This document shows positions 34,978 to 42,561 of a stretch of 64,000 nucleotides of DNA, piece by piece. Under the pieces are notes generated by a model. It saw nothing but the letters and a program-made list of their open reading frames with translations. It was not told the DNA's origin and made no database searches. Origin of the DNA: CALCKU01 sp964571595 (lineage in GTDB: Bacteria > Pseudomonadota > Alphaproteobacteria > Caulobacterales > Maricaulaceae); NCBI GenBank assembly GCA_964571595.1, contig CAZNCJ010000004.1, positions 1 to 64,000 of the forward strand. Direction: 5' to 3'. Numbering within the stretch: position 1 is the stretch's first letter; every line of letters starts with the position of its first letter. A program made the position numbers and the translations under genes.

Positions 34978-35646
34978 ATGACAACATCACCCAAGCTCAC
35001 CCCTTCCGATCTCTCAGCCCTTATGTGTTCCAGAATTTGTCACGACCTTATCAGTCCGGTTGGCGCGCTTGGCACCGCGCTGGAAGTTTTGGGTGATGAG
35101 AGCAATACCGATATGCACGCCGATGCCTTAGAGCTTGTGAAAATGTCAGCTGGGCAGGCCTCATCTAAGCTACAATATTTACGCATGGCCTTTGGCGCGG
35201 CCGGGTCTACCAAGAGCCTTGTTGGCATAGAAGAGCTAAAAAGTCTTGTCTCGGACATGTATGGAGGCGGTAAAATCGAAATTAGCTGGGACGGGGATTT
35301 GACTGATTTGGAGAAAAGCCGTGCGCGTCTTTTGCTCAATTTAGTCATGCTGGCTGTGCAAGCCATACCGCGCGGCGGGGAGCTGACGATTACGTGCAAA
35401 ACGGCTAATGGGTCAGAGGAATTGGTCTTGCGCGCAAATGGGCGCAAAGCGCGCCTCGATGAGGCCGTTGAGAAGACATTGGCCGGACGCGCGCCTGAAG
35501 ACGGATTTGATGGTCGCACGATACAGCCATTTTATGCAGGCATGATTGTGCGCGAGATTAAAGGGCAGGTCTTTGCGACAGCGACTGAAGAAGAAGTCGT
35601 GTTTAAAGCGATATGTCCCGCGCTAGGGGCGCAAAACGCAGCTTAA
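34978..35646 (+). CDS. chpT: Histidine phosphotransferase ChpT
   Basis: A 222-residue phosphotransfer protein that passes phosphate from the hybrid kinase CckA to the response regulators CtrA and CpdR. The phospho-acceptor is His22 in SRICHDLISPVGAL, inside a helical dimerisation domain. The second half is a degenerate HATPase-like domain without an ATP-binding site, as in the Caulobacter structure. AAGAG lies before the ATG. The three genes downstream (CheA-like, CheY-like, CheR-like) share its orientation. Confidence 0.93.
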   Translation: MTTSPKLTPSDLSALMCSRICHDLISPVGALGTALEVLGDESNTDMHADALELVKMSAGQASSKLQYLRMAFGAAGSTKSLVGIEELKSLVSDMYGGGKIEISWDGDLTDLEKSRARLLLNLVMLAVQAIPRGGELTITCKTANGSEELVLRANGRKARLDEAVEKTLAGRAPEDGFDGRTIQPFYAGMIVREIKGQVFATATEEEVVFKAICPALGAQNAA

Positions 35647-35774
35647 TTTACTGAAAAATATGTAAAAATCGGCCTCAAATAGGGCTTAGCTTTATAACCT
35701 CTTAACGAATTTTAGGCACTTTAACCTTTGAGAGCGGCAGTGAGTCGCGACTTAACTGTAATTAAAGGTGCGTA

Positions 35775-36785
35775 ATGGGAGATGATTTGCTGGCCGCGCG
35801 GGCATTTGTCCAAGACGCGCAGACACATCTTGAAACTTTATTGGGTGAAAACCGCTACGATGCGGCTTTGGCGCGCGCAGCTATTGCTGACATACGCAAG
35901 GCTGCTATGCCCTTAAAGGCTCGGGCGATAATGCGCAGCGGGCAACGCGCTATGGAACTTTTAGAGGCACAGGCCTCTAGGCCCAAAATGGACGGCGCTT
36001 ATCTCGCCTTAAATAAACTAGTCACGCAATATCGCCAAGGCTTGGAAGAGGTCGAACTGGCGACAAGCCTTCCGTCATATATTGATATACCGGGATCCAC
36101 CCAAGACTGCGAGGATTTCATATCTGCCAAAGACACGCTGGCTTCTGTGTTTAAATTCTCCCGCAATGAAAAACATAAACAGGCTTTAGGCTTTTTGTCA
36201 GGACTATCCGTGGACAGTCCAGATCAAGAGACAGCTAGCCCAATGATACGCCCGATAGAGAAAGATCAGACAGTTACGTCGCAAAGCGCCCAAATTGAAA
36301 AGCAAAGCAGAGTGCCAAGTCCGACTGCCTTTGAAGATTTAATGCCTAGCCTGACCAATTGTGTGCTGATTGCGGCGCGTCGCAGCGATAAAACGGTGAG
36401 TCTGGGATATACGGCCAATGATGTCCTACTGCCCGCCTTTTGTGCGGGCCGTGTCGAGAAAAAATTGCAAGCCCTTGGTCGGTTCCTCGTTGATAATATT
36501 ATGGAAAGTCGCGACATCAGACTGGCGCGCGGGGATAGTCAAAGTGGGCAGATATTAATAACGGCAAAGTCTGAAGCTGGGGTCATTACGATAGATCTTG
36601 AATGTAAAGGCCGAGGAATAAGCAAGGTACAAAGGGACGCTATTACTGGCGCGGATGCTTTCATACAGGTCAGCTGTTTGGAAAGCGATAATGTAACGAC
36701 TCTTCGTGTCAGGGTCGACGCTAAGGCTTCGCAGAGCCAGTTTAAAGCACAATACCCGATCGCCCAAAAAGAGAGCGTGTTATGA
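35775..36785 (+). CDS. Degenerate CheA-like protein (no phospho-His)
   Basis: A 336-residue protein that I align by eye to CheA. Residues about 1-95 look like a histidine phosphotransfer domain, but the active-site AAHTLKG reads AAMPLKA, with Met45 where His should be. Residues about 110-190 are a linker. Residues about 195-320 look like the end of the CheA kinase core, with LVDNIMES at the N-box, SGQILITAKSEAGVITIDLE, and CKGRGIS where the ATP-binding DxGxG is expected. ATP hydrolysis and autophosphorylation are therefore unlikely. AAGGTG precedes the ATG. It overlaps the CheY-like gene by 4 bp, which links the two functionally. Confidence 0.55.
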   Translation: MGDDLLAARAFVQDAQTHLETLLGENRYDAALARAAIADIRKAAMPLKARAIMRSGQRAMELLEAQASRPKMDGAYLALNKLVTQYRQGLEEVELATSLPSYIDIPGSTQDCEDFISAKDTLASVFKFSRNEKHKQALGFLSGLSVDSPDQETASPMIRPIEKDQTVTSQSAQIEKQSRVPSPTAFEDLMPSLTNCVLIAARRSDKTVSLGYTANDVLLPAFCAGRVEKKLQALGRFLVDNIMESRDIRLARGDSQSGQILITAKSEAGVITIDLECKGRGISKVQRDAITGADAFIQVSCLESDNVTTLRVRVDAKASQSQFKAQYPIAQKESVL

Positions 36786-37150
36786 AGACCTGCCTTGTAG
36801 TTGACGATTCAAAAATGATACGCCGCATAGCGGGGCGGATATTAAAAGATTTGAAATTTACACCCAAAGAAGCTGCAAATGGCGAAGAAGCTATGGAGCA
36901 ATGCCGCGCTAACATGCCCGATGCTATCTTATTGGATTGGAAAATGCCGGTCATGGACGGCTTGTCTTTTTTGAAAGCCTTACGGAAAGAACCGGACGGC
37001 AAAAAACCTGTTGTGGTTTTTTGTACGGCCCAGCGCGATGTTGAAAAAATCACAACGGCTCTGGATGCTGGTGCGGATGAGTATGTCATGAAGCCTTTTG
37101 ATTCAGACATTATCGAAAGTAAATTCTTTGAAGCGGGTCTGCTTACATGA
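36782..37150 (+). CDS. Single-domain response regulator (CheY-like)
   Basis: A 122-residue stand-alone receiver. Acidic pocket Asp8/Asp9, phospho-acceptor Asp52 in LLDWKMPVMDG, a Thr in FCTAQ and a conserved Lys in VMKPF are all present, so it should accept phosphate. It overlaps the upstream and downstream genes by 4 bp each (ATGA). Its phosphate donor is not evident, since the adjacent CheA-like protein lacks its His. ChpT in the same cluster is a candidate donor. Confidence 0.9.
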   Translation: MKTCLVVDDSKMIRRIAGRILKDLKFTPKEAANGEEAMEQCRANMPDAILLDWKMPVMDGLSFLKALRKEPDGKKPVVVFCTAQRDVEKITTALDAGADEYVMKPFDSDIIESKFFEAGLLT

Positions 37151-38094
37151 GTGCAGCGCTGAGCTTAAAACCCAGCTATTATGAGGCCTTGAAGCGCTTA
37201 ACTGTCGAATTGGCGGGGGTAAAGCTGGGCGCTGACCATGCTTTCTTGATAGAGACACGTCTTTCAACTCTGGCACGTAAAGAAGGCTTTGAGAGCCTTT
37301 CAGATATGATTGAGGAATTATTTTCTCAAGGTAAAAACAGATTGGCCATTCAAATTGTTTCCTCTTTGCTCGAACGCGATACGCATTTCTATACCGATAG
37401 AATTGGCTATGACACTTTATTAGACGTACTGATTCCGAAATTATACCAATCCTATAAGGGAGGAGAAATACGGATTTTATCATTTGGCTGCTCAAGTGGT
37501 CAGGAGCCTTATGGTCTGGCGATGTCATTGGATAAAGTGCGTACGCAATTTAAAGATATGGATATAAAAATCGTGGGGATTGATTATCCGTCTTCTGCTT
37601 TGGACCGGGCGCGCCAAGGTCGCTATAGCCATTTCGATGTTCAACGCGGCCTCCCTATTCGTGATCTTATTACCTATTTTGACCGCCGCGGCGAAGATTG
37701 GGTTGTTAAAGATAAAATCCAGAGAGCCGTAGAGTTTAAAGAGTTTCATTTGCTCTCAAATCTGGAAAGTCTGGGACAATTTCATGTGGTTTTATTTCGC
37801 AATGTCCTGCCGCATTATTCTTCGCCTGCACAAGTCAGGGTTTTGCGCGGCATGGCCAAAATCGTCAAACCGCTCGGCTATCTCATGCTAGGCTCTCAAG
37901 AGAGTTTAAGTGGGATTAATTACGGCTTTGATGCTGATCCGTCCCATCAAGGCGTTTTTAAACGCAGAGAGCCAGAGCCTGAACCGGTTGTAGAAGATCC
38001 GAATATCAAAAAGCCTAATGGCAATAAAACTTTCGAAAAAAGCAAAAGACGTATGCGCGATATATCTGAAATAGGAAAGCAAAAGAAAAGCTAG
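37147..38094 (+). CDS. CheR-like protein-glutamate methyltransferase
   Basis: A 315-residue protein with the CheR layout. An N-terminal helical domain (residues about 10-85) precedes the SAM-binding ILSFGCSSGQEPYGLAM (about residues 109-125). The C-terminal part has VVLFRNVLPHYSSPAQVRVL in place of the CheR CRNVLIYF motif. The last 50 residues are basic and Pro-rich. No chemoreceptor, CheW or CheB gene is present in the window. It is followed by a bidirectional terminator. Confidence 0.85.
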   Translation: MSAALSLKPSYYEALKRLTVELAGVKLGADHAFLIETRLSTLARKEGFESLSDMIEELFSQGKNRLAIQIVSSLLERDTHFYTDRIGYDTLLDVLIPKLYQSYKGGEIRILSFGCSSGQEPYGLAMSLDKVRTQFKDMDIKIVGIDYPSSALDRARQGRYSHFDVQRGLPIRDLITYFDRRGEDWVVKDKIQRAVEFKEFHLLSNLESLGQFHVVLFRNVLPHYSSPAQVRVLRGMAKIVKPLGYLMLGSQESLSGINYGFDADPSHQGVFKRREPEPEPVVEDPNIKKPNGNKTFEKSKRRMRDISEIGKQKKS

Positions 38095-38122
38095 CGCGCG
38101 GAAATGCCGAAAAATAAGATAT

Positions 38123-38151
38123 AAAAAAACCCCTCTTAAAGAGGGGTTTTT
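38123..38151. terminator. Bidirectional terminator between cheR-like gene and rplI
   Basis: A run of seven A, then CCCCTC-TTAAA-GAGGGG and five T. It works as a Rho-independent terminator in both directions and separates the convergent CheR-like gene and rplI. Confidence 0.9.
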
Positions 38152-38174
38152 CGTAAGTTGAATGTAAAGAAGGT

Positions 38175-38834
38175 TTATTCTTCTTCGCCTTTCGAGCCGT
38201 CCCCGCTCGGCAGAGGCTTGATAGTCTCAGAGGTGTCTTCAGCCTCATCACCAGCAATAAAGGCTTCGCCTGCATCACCCTCAAACATTTGAGAGGCGAT
38301 TTCCGCGCGCTCAGCTGCTGCGTCTTCGGCATCGGCTTTATTAGCTGCGATTTGGGTGGCAATAACGTCTTCGCCTTTTGCCTGTCTTTCCGCTTCATCT
38401 TCTGAACGGGCAACATTCACAACCACATTGACAGCCACTTCAGGGTGGAGCTTGACTTTGACTTCGTGCAAACCAAGGCTCTTAATAGGTTGTTCCAGAA
38501 CAACCATGTTGCGCTTAATTTCACCGCCAACAAGTTCAGCAACATCGCGTGAACTTACAGAGCCGTAAAGAATACCGGTTTCACCAGCCTTACGGATGAC
38601 AATATAAGTTGAACCGTCAAGTTTATCACCAGAGGCCGCCGCGCTTTCACGAGCTTCGGCATTGCGGGCTTCGAGGAATTCACGCTCGGCTTCAAAGCGA
38701 GCCAGATTGGCTTTAGTCGCTCTGAGGGCCTTGGCTTGTGGCAATAGAAAATTGCGGGCAAAGCCTGGCTTGACTTTAACAACGTCGCCCATGGCGCCGA
38801 GTTTTTCAACACGTTCTAGGAGGATAATTTCCAT
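38175..38834 (-). CDS. rplI: 50S ribosomal protein L9
   Basis: A 219-residue large-subunit protein. The opening MEIILLERVEKLGAMGDVV and GFARNFLLPQAKA are the L9 signature, and the C-terminal domain ends near residue 150 with LHPEVAVNVVVNVAR. A further 65-70 residues, rich in Ala, Glu and Asp, extend beyond the usual L9 end. AGGAGAG precedes the ATG. It is the last gene of rpsF-rpsR-rplI. Confidence 0.96.
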   Translation of the reverse strand: MEIILLERVEKLGAMGDVVKVKPGFARNFLLPQAKALRATKANLARFEAEREFLEARNAEARESAAASGDKLDGSTYIVIRKAGETGILYGSVSSRDVAELVGGEIKRNMVVLEQPIKSLGLHEVKVKLHPEVAVNVVVNVARSEDEAERQAKGEDVIATQIAANKADAEDAAAERAEIASQMFEGDAGEAFIAGDEAEDTSETIKPLPSGDGSKGEEE

Positions 38835-38845
38835 GTCTTACTCTC

Positions 38846-39109
38846 CTATTTCGCAGCGTATGGGATAAGGGCGAGATAGCGCGCACGCTTAATCGCCCGC
38901 GCCAATTCGCGTTGCTTTTTATGCGAGACAGCTGTGATACGAGACGGCACAATCTTGCCTTTCTCGGACATATATCTTTGCAACATTTTTGGATCTTTAT
39001 AGTCAATCTTGATCCCGTTATCGCCAGAAAACGGGCAGACCTTGCGACGTCGGCTAAAGGATGTGCGTGACGGCAGGTTCTCAATTTTAATCGCGTTTTT
39101 AGCAGCCAT
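38846..39109 (-). CDS. rpsR: 30S ribosomal protein S18
   Basis: An 87-residue small-subunit protein that pairs with S6 on the platform. Marks are RRRKVCPFSG, IDYKDPKMLQRYMSEKGKI and RITAVSHKKQRELARAIKRAR. It lies between rpsF and rplI, 3 bp after rpsF. Confidence 0.97.
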   Translation of the reverse strand: MAAKNAIKIENLPSRTSFSRRRKVCPFSGDNGIKIDYKDPKMLQRYMSEKGKIVPSRITAVSHKKQRELARAIKRARYLALIPYAAK

Positions 39110-39112
39110 GAT

Positions 39113-39466
39113 CTAATCTCTCTTTTCGCGGCGTTTGCGTTCTTCGCGCTTGGCCAAAATCGGTGAGGGGTCTTCTGAAAATTCATCGACCCGTACGCTC
39201 ATATAGCGCAGAATATCTTCATTAATGCGGTGCTGGCGTTCTATCTCATGGATAGCTTCGGCTGGTGCGTCCACATGGAGTAGGCTGTAATGGGCTTTGC
39301 GGTTCTTTTTAACGCGGTAAGCCAGATTGCGTAGCCCCCAATATTCAATTTTCTCGACAGAGCCGCCAAGATTGCTGAATTTCTTTGAAAGGTTTTGGAC
39401 CATTTCTTCGACCTGTGCCGTTGAAATGTCCGGGCGTGAGATAATCACGTGCTCGTAAAGAGACAT
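39113..39466 (-). CDS. rpsF: 30S ribosomal protein S6
   Basis: A 117-residue protein with the S6 pattern EHVIISRPDISTAQVEEM, EKIEYWGLRNLAYRVKKNRKAHY and YMSVRVDEF. The tail is short and basic/acidic. AAGGAC precedes the ATG. As first gene of the operon it has a structured leader and about 250 bp of upstream non-coding sequence before the putative 6S RNA. Confidence 0.97.
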   Translation of the reverse strand: MSLYEHVIISRPDISTAQVEEMVQNLSKKFSNLGGSVEKIEYWGLRNLAYRVKKNRKAHYSLLHVDAPAEAIHEIERQHRINEDILRYMSVRVDEFSEDPSPILAKREERKRREKRD

Positions 39467-39713
39467 ATCAGTCCTTCATTATATAGACGCGGCACCCAGC
39501 CTTTTTGAAGGAAAAGGCTATGTGATGGCTCTGAGTTATATTTTCGGCACCTGCCGATAGGGATAATTCAGACCGCCTCTGGTTAAGACGCGCCGTTTCG
39601 CACAGAGAGGCGCACAAATCAAGGGGTAATTTAGGTGGGTCATCTTTAGGGCTGTCAGCCTGATCTGCGCCTTTGTGAAAACATTATCCAAAAGGGTGAT
39701 GATAAAGGCGAAA

Positions 39714-39878
39714 GTGACGGTCCCACAAAGTCCGTGGAAACTTAAGAATCCTCATGAACCTGATGTTCAGGTGGGCGTCGGAATTAAACGGACCACGATC
39801 CGCACAGAGCCAACTCCCGAGGAGTAATTTAAGGTCCGGTGGATTAGTGTTTCTCACGCAACCCGCAGTGACCGTCAC
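39714..39878 (-). ncRNA. ssrS: Probable 6S RNA
   Basis: Read on the minus strand, a 9-bp closing helix (GTGACGGTC ... GACCGTCAC) encloses 147 nt. Inside it are nested pairs GAAAC/GUUUC, AAUCC/GGAUU and CGGACC/GGUCCG, an apical hairpin ACUCC-UCG-GGAGU, and a hairpin ACCUGA-ACA-UCAGGU. The total of about 165 nt and the rod-like fold match 6S RNA. The segment around CCCACCUGAACAUCAGGUU resembles the E. coli 6S stretch with CACCUUGAACCAAGGGUUC. A -35-like TTGCAC and a weak -10, 17 bp apart, lie just before the 5' end. 6S RNA binds RNA polymerase holoenzyme. The alignment was done by eye, and the plus strand would also fold. Confidence 0.5.
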
Positions 39879-40234
39879 AGCCAATGTGGGCGGGTTGGCA
39901 AAAATGTGCAAGCAAATAATACTTATGTAGTTAATTCAGGCCTGCTCCCTTAAAATCATCTGGTTTTGCTTCATAACTTTCCAAACGCGGTAGACCCCTT
40001 TGCTTCGTGGTGAGAAATGCAGCATACTGGTGCTAACAAGGCTAAAAATTGTCGATCCGGACATTTGTTTAGAATTTGGCCCCAATTGAATTGACATACT
40101 CATTTAATGCGCGCGTTATCGTCTTACGCTTTAAATTAGCGTGTTTATGAATTCCGATCTGTTAGGCTGAAAACCTGAACGGATAATTCTGCATGGAATA
40201 TTAAGTTAAGTTTTTGTTTTATTTATGATTTTTT

Positions 40235-40249
40235 GCATATCTAATATGC
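40235..40249. promoter_or_regulatory. Palindrome upstream of the UrcA-like gene
   Basis: GCATAT-CTA-ATATGC is a perfect 6-bp inverted repeat, and the flanks TTGC and GCAA extend it imperfectly. It lies about 110 bp before the gene and could be an operator; no known regulator site is matched. Confidence 0.3.
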
Positions 40250-40357
40250 GCAAACCGGGCTTCCGCAATCAGTTTAACTCTCGCATAAAAGAATGGCAAC
40301 GAGGTCGTAGCCTCGCTGCCTTACGCTTAATTAGCATAGATAGAAAGGACCCATCCA

Positions 40358-40729
40358 ATGCTTATCAAACGCGAAAATTTTATGACTTCTAAAGCGCGGG
40401 ACGTCAAGAACCTGACGCGCTCGCTCCCACTTTTAACACTCACAGCCATGAGCTTAGTGGCCACCCCTACAAGTGCGGCGGCGGCTCCTTGGCAAACAGA
40501 GACAGTTTCTGTGAGTTTCTCCCGGGCCGAACTTGCAGCCCCTCAAGGCACTCAAAAAGTTTATGAAATGTTGCAAAGCAAAGCGCGATTTTTCTGTGCC
40601 AAGGATGTCTCTATCTGGGCGACGCCATATGCTGATATCGAGAGCTGTATGGTTCAGCTCATGGACCAATTCATCGAGAGTGCCGAAATAGACAGCCTTG
40701 AGGCTTTTCACCTGTCTGGCGATTTATAG
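40358..40729 (+). CDS. UrcA-family exported protein
   Basis: A 123-residue protein with a long signal peptide (about residues 1-40, ending SAAAA). The mature part has VSVSFSRAELAAPQGTQKVYEML followed by two Cys about 17 residues apart (FFCAKD ... ESCM). This agrees with the UrcA pattern of sphingomonads and Caulobacter relatives (VxVxYxDLdLxxpxGxxxLyxRlxxAAxxvC). Function unknown; the Cys pair may form a disulfide. AAGGA lies ten bases before the ATG; a second ATG at 40382 is possible. Confidence 0.65.
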   Translation: MLIKRENFMTSKARDVKNLTRSLPLLTLTAMSLVATPTSAAAAPWQTETVSVSFSRAELAAPQGTQKVYEMLQSKARFFCAKDVSIWATPYADIESCMVQLMDQFIESAEIDSLEAFHLSGDL

Positions 40730-40811
40730 ACAATAGTTTCGAAAAACTTGTTGAGATATCTTCAGGTAAATCTCTAAATGCAAGCTTATATGTGAATGGG
40801 TGTCAGGGGCG

Positions 40812-40849
40812 TAATCATCTTGTCTTTCTAATCTAAGGCAAGATGATTA
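40812..40849. terminator. Probable terminator hairpin between UrcA-like and Sel1 genes
   Basis: TAATCATCTTG and CAAGATGATTA form an 11-bp perfect stem with a 16-nt loop, followed by a short T-rich stretch. It lies between convergent genes and likely serves the UrcA-like transcript. Confidence 0.6.
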
Positions 40850-40891
40850 TTTTCATGCGCTCACCTTCATGCATAGGCGAGTTACCCTGAT

Positions 40892-41980
40892 TTACTGATT
40901 TGCCCGTCTGCGCGCGCGCTCAAGCGTGGCGGCATCGACATTTTCCTCAAGGCGTTTTTTCAGGGCGGCGCGGTCTTTGTCATAATCATCCACGCCGGAA
41001 TTGCCTGATTTGAGGAGCCAGTAATAGGCCTCTTCATACGATTGTTCTACGCCTTCACCTTTTGCCAATGTAAAGGCATAAAGGAACTGGCCTTCTTTAT
41101 CGCCATTATTTGCAGATTTCTCAAACCATCTTGCCGCTGCATCTATATCGCGCTCTACCCCTGCACCTTGATAAACGAGGAGGCCGTAATCGGCTTGCGC
41201 GGCAGCTATGCCGCCCACAGCGGCTTGTTTCATTAATATCGCTGCTTTTTTGGAATTTGGTCTTATGTCGAAATTTTCCGCATACATGACAGCGGCAATA
41301 TAGGCGGCTTCAGAATCACCGTCACTCGCAGCTTTTTCATACCATTTAAGCGCAATAGGTGCATCACTATTAAAATAAAGATCGCCCATACGCCGTGCCG
41401 ATTGCAAATCCCCGCTGCGCGAGGCGCGGTTAAGCCACTCTGCTGATTTATTGACATCTTTTTCTACGCCGTGACCTTTACCGTACATATCCGCTAGCAC
41501 ACGCATGGCATCCTCGCGGCCCGTATTGGCGGCACGTGTCAGCCAGTCCAAGGCTTCCCTGGGGTGCATTCCGGCTTGCGAACGCAGCGCCATTTCACCC
41601 AAAGCGACAAGTGCGTCAGGATGGTTTTGATCGGCAGCAGCCCGAAACCAGCGGGCGGCATCTTCCGTGTCAATAAGGCCGGTTTCGCCGCGCATTAATA
41701 TATGGCCTGCTAAAACTTGCGCATCCGCATTGCCGTAAAGGCCGTTTGCGCGCGCTGTGCCCGCTGCTTTTGCATGGATTAAGGCTAAGGTTATATTGCC
41801 GTCTTCATAGGCAATGAGGGCGTCCTGATAGGTTACATATCTTTGCGGGACGCTAATATCTACGGGGCTTGCCCAGGCGAGGGGCGCAGGCGCGCTTATT
41901 AAAAACGCGGCGGCGAGTGTTCCAAACAGAGTTTTGAGAGCGCCTTGATAGCTTTTTCCGGGCCTTGAGGATGATCCCAA
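40892..41980 (-). CDS. Sel1-repeat (TPR-like) exported protein
   Basis: The frame is open from 42094, but the upstream part is out-of-frame thiE coding sequence. The first usable start that leaves a signal peptide is the TTG at 41980, giving 362 residues beginning GSSSRPGKSYQGALKTLFG and a hydrophobic stretch ending APLAWA. At least seven Sel1 repeats follow (for example AARWFRAAADQNHPDALVALG, SAEWLNRASRSGDLQSARRMG). Sel1 proteins are protein-interaction scaffolds; the periplasm is the likely location. It overlaps thiE by about 80 bp, which is unusual. Confidence 0.75.
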   Translation of the reverse strand: MGSSSRPGKSYQGALKTLFGTLAAAFLISAPAPLAWASPVDISVPQRYVTYQDALIAYEDGNITLALIHAKAAGTARANGLYGNADAQVLAGHILMRGETGLIDTEDAARWFRAAADQNHPDALVALGEMALRSQAGMHPREALDWLTRAANTGREDAMRVLADMYGKGHGVEKDVNKSAEWLNRASRSGDLQSARRMGDLYFNSDAPIALKWYEKAASDGDSEAAYIAAVMYAENFDIRPNSKKAAILMKQAAVGGIAAAQADYGLLVYQGAGVERDIDAAARWFEKSANNGDKEGQFLYAFTLAKGEGVEQSYEEAYYWLLKSGNSGVDDYDKDRAALKKRLEENVDAATLERARRRANQ

Positions 41981-42561
41981 ATCCCGGAGGAGAGGGCGAT
42001 GAAATCCGCGCCTGCTGAGATAATTTCTTGGGCATTGCTCAGATTTATACCTCCGATGGCCACACAGGGAATTTCGATATTCTCGTTCCACCATTTTAAA
42101 ATCTCCAAATCTGCGCGGGTTTTAGCCGCTTTGGTCTGGGTCTCGTAAAAAGCTCCAAAAGCCACATAATCTGCCCCTTCATTTGCTGCGCGAAAGGCCA
42201 ATTCTTTCGAATTATGACAGGTTACGCCGATAATTGCATCCTTTCCTAGCAGTTGACGAGATGAAAAATAGTCCATGTCGTCTTGACCGATATGGGCGCC
42301 GTCTGCGCCGATTTTCTTGGCGATAGCTGGATCATCATTCATCAAGACAAGGGTTTGGTGCTTATGGGCGATATGGGTGATAGAGCGCCCCAGCTGGATG
42401 AGGGCTGTTTCTTTGAGGTTTTTAAGCCTGATTTGCAGGCAGGCAACAGGCTGGTTTTTTGGCGCGGCGCCCAAGGCTTTATCCAGCTTTTTTAAAAACG
42501 CCGCCTCATTCTCTATGACAGGCGGAGTAATAGCGTAAATTTGGCAAATATCAGGGTTCAT
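41899..42561 (-). CDS. thiE: Thiamine phosphate synthase
   Basis: A 220-residue TIM-barrel enzyme that joins HMP-PP and thiazole phosphate to thiamine phosphate. Marks are the opening IYAITPP, CLQIRLKNLK, LMNDDPAIAKKIGADGAHIGQDD, VTCHNSKELAFRAANEGADYVAFGAFY and CVAIGGINLSNA. The family normally has DR after ND; here it reads NDDP. No TPP riboswitch was recognised upstream. It overlaps csaA by 4 bp. Confidence 0.88.
   Translation of the reverse strand: MNPDICQIYAITPPVIENEAAFLKKLDKALGAAPKNQPVACLQIRLKNLKETALIQLGRSITHIAHKHQTLVLMNDDPAIAKKIGADGAHIGQDDMDYFSSRQLLGKDAIIGVTCHNSKELAFRAANEGADYVAFGAFYETQTKAAKTRADLEILKWWNENIEIPCVAIGGINLSNAQEIISAGADFIALSSGIWDHPQGPEKAIKALSKLCLEHSPPRF

Larger units (their letters stand above)
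39467..40357. other. Long intergenic region: rpsF leader, putative 6S RNA, UrcA-gene upstream region
   Basis: These 891 bp hold no convincing protein gene. From left to right I see the rpsF leader with hairpins (39467-39600), a dense cluster of nested inverted repeats (39714-39878, the probable 6S RNA), an AT-rich part with no clear element (39900-40230), a palindrome at 40235-40249, and the upstream region of the UrcA-like gene. Two short frames, 39699-39827 (+) and 39684-39911 (-), coincide with the structured part and are not believed. Confidence 0.6.

Noticed and set aside
39699..39827. Plus-strand 42-codon frame after AAGGG
   Set aside because: It coincides with the nested inverted repeats of the putative 6S RNA, has no recognisable domain, and its composition is explained by the RNA structure.
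39684..39911. Minus-strand 75-codon frame
   Set aside because: It spans the same structured RNA, has no good ribosome binding site and matches no family I know.
42309..42561. TPP riboswitch for thiE
   Set aside because: I looked for the conserved CTGAGA and ACCTGA-type elements upstream of csaA and thiE and saw none. thiE overlaps csaA, so a separate leader is not expected.
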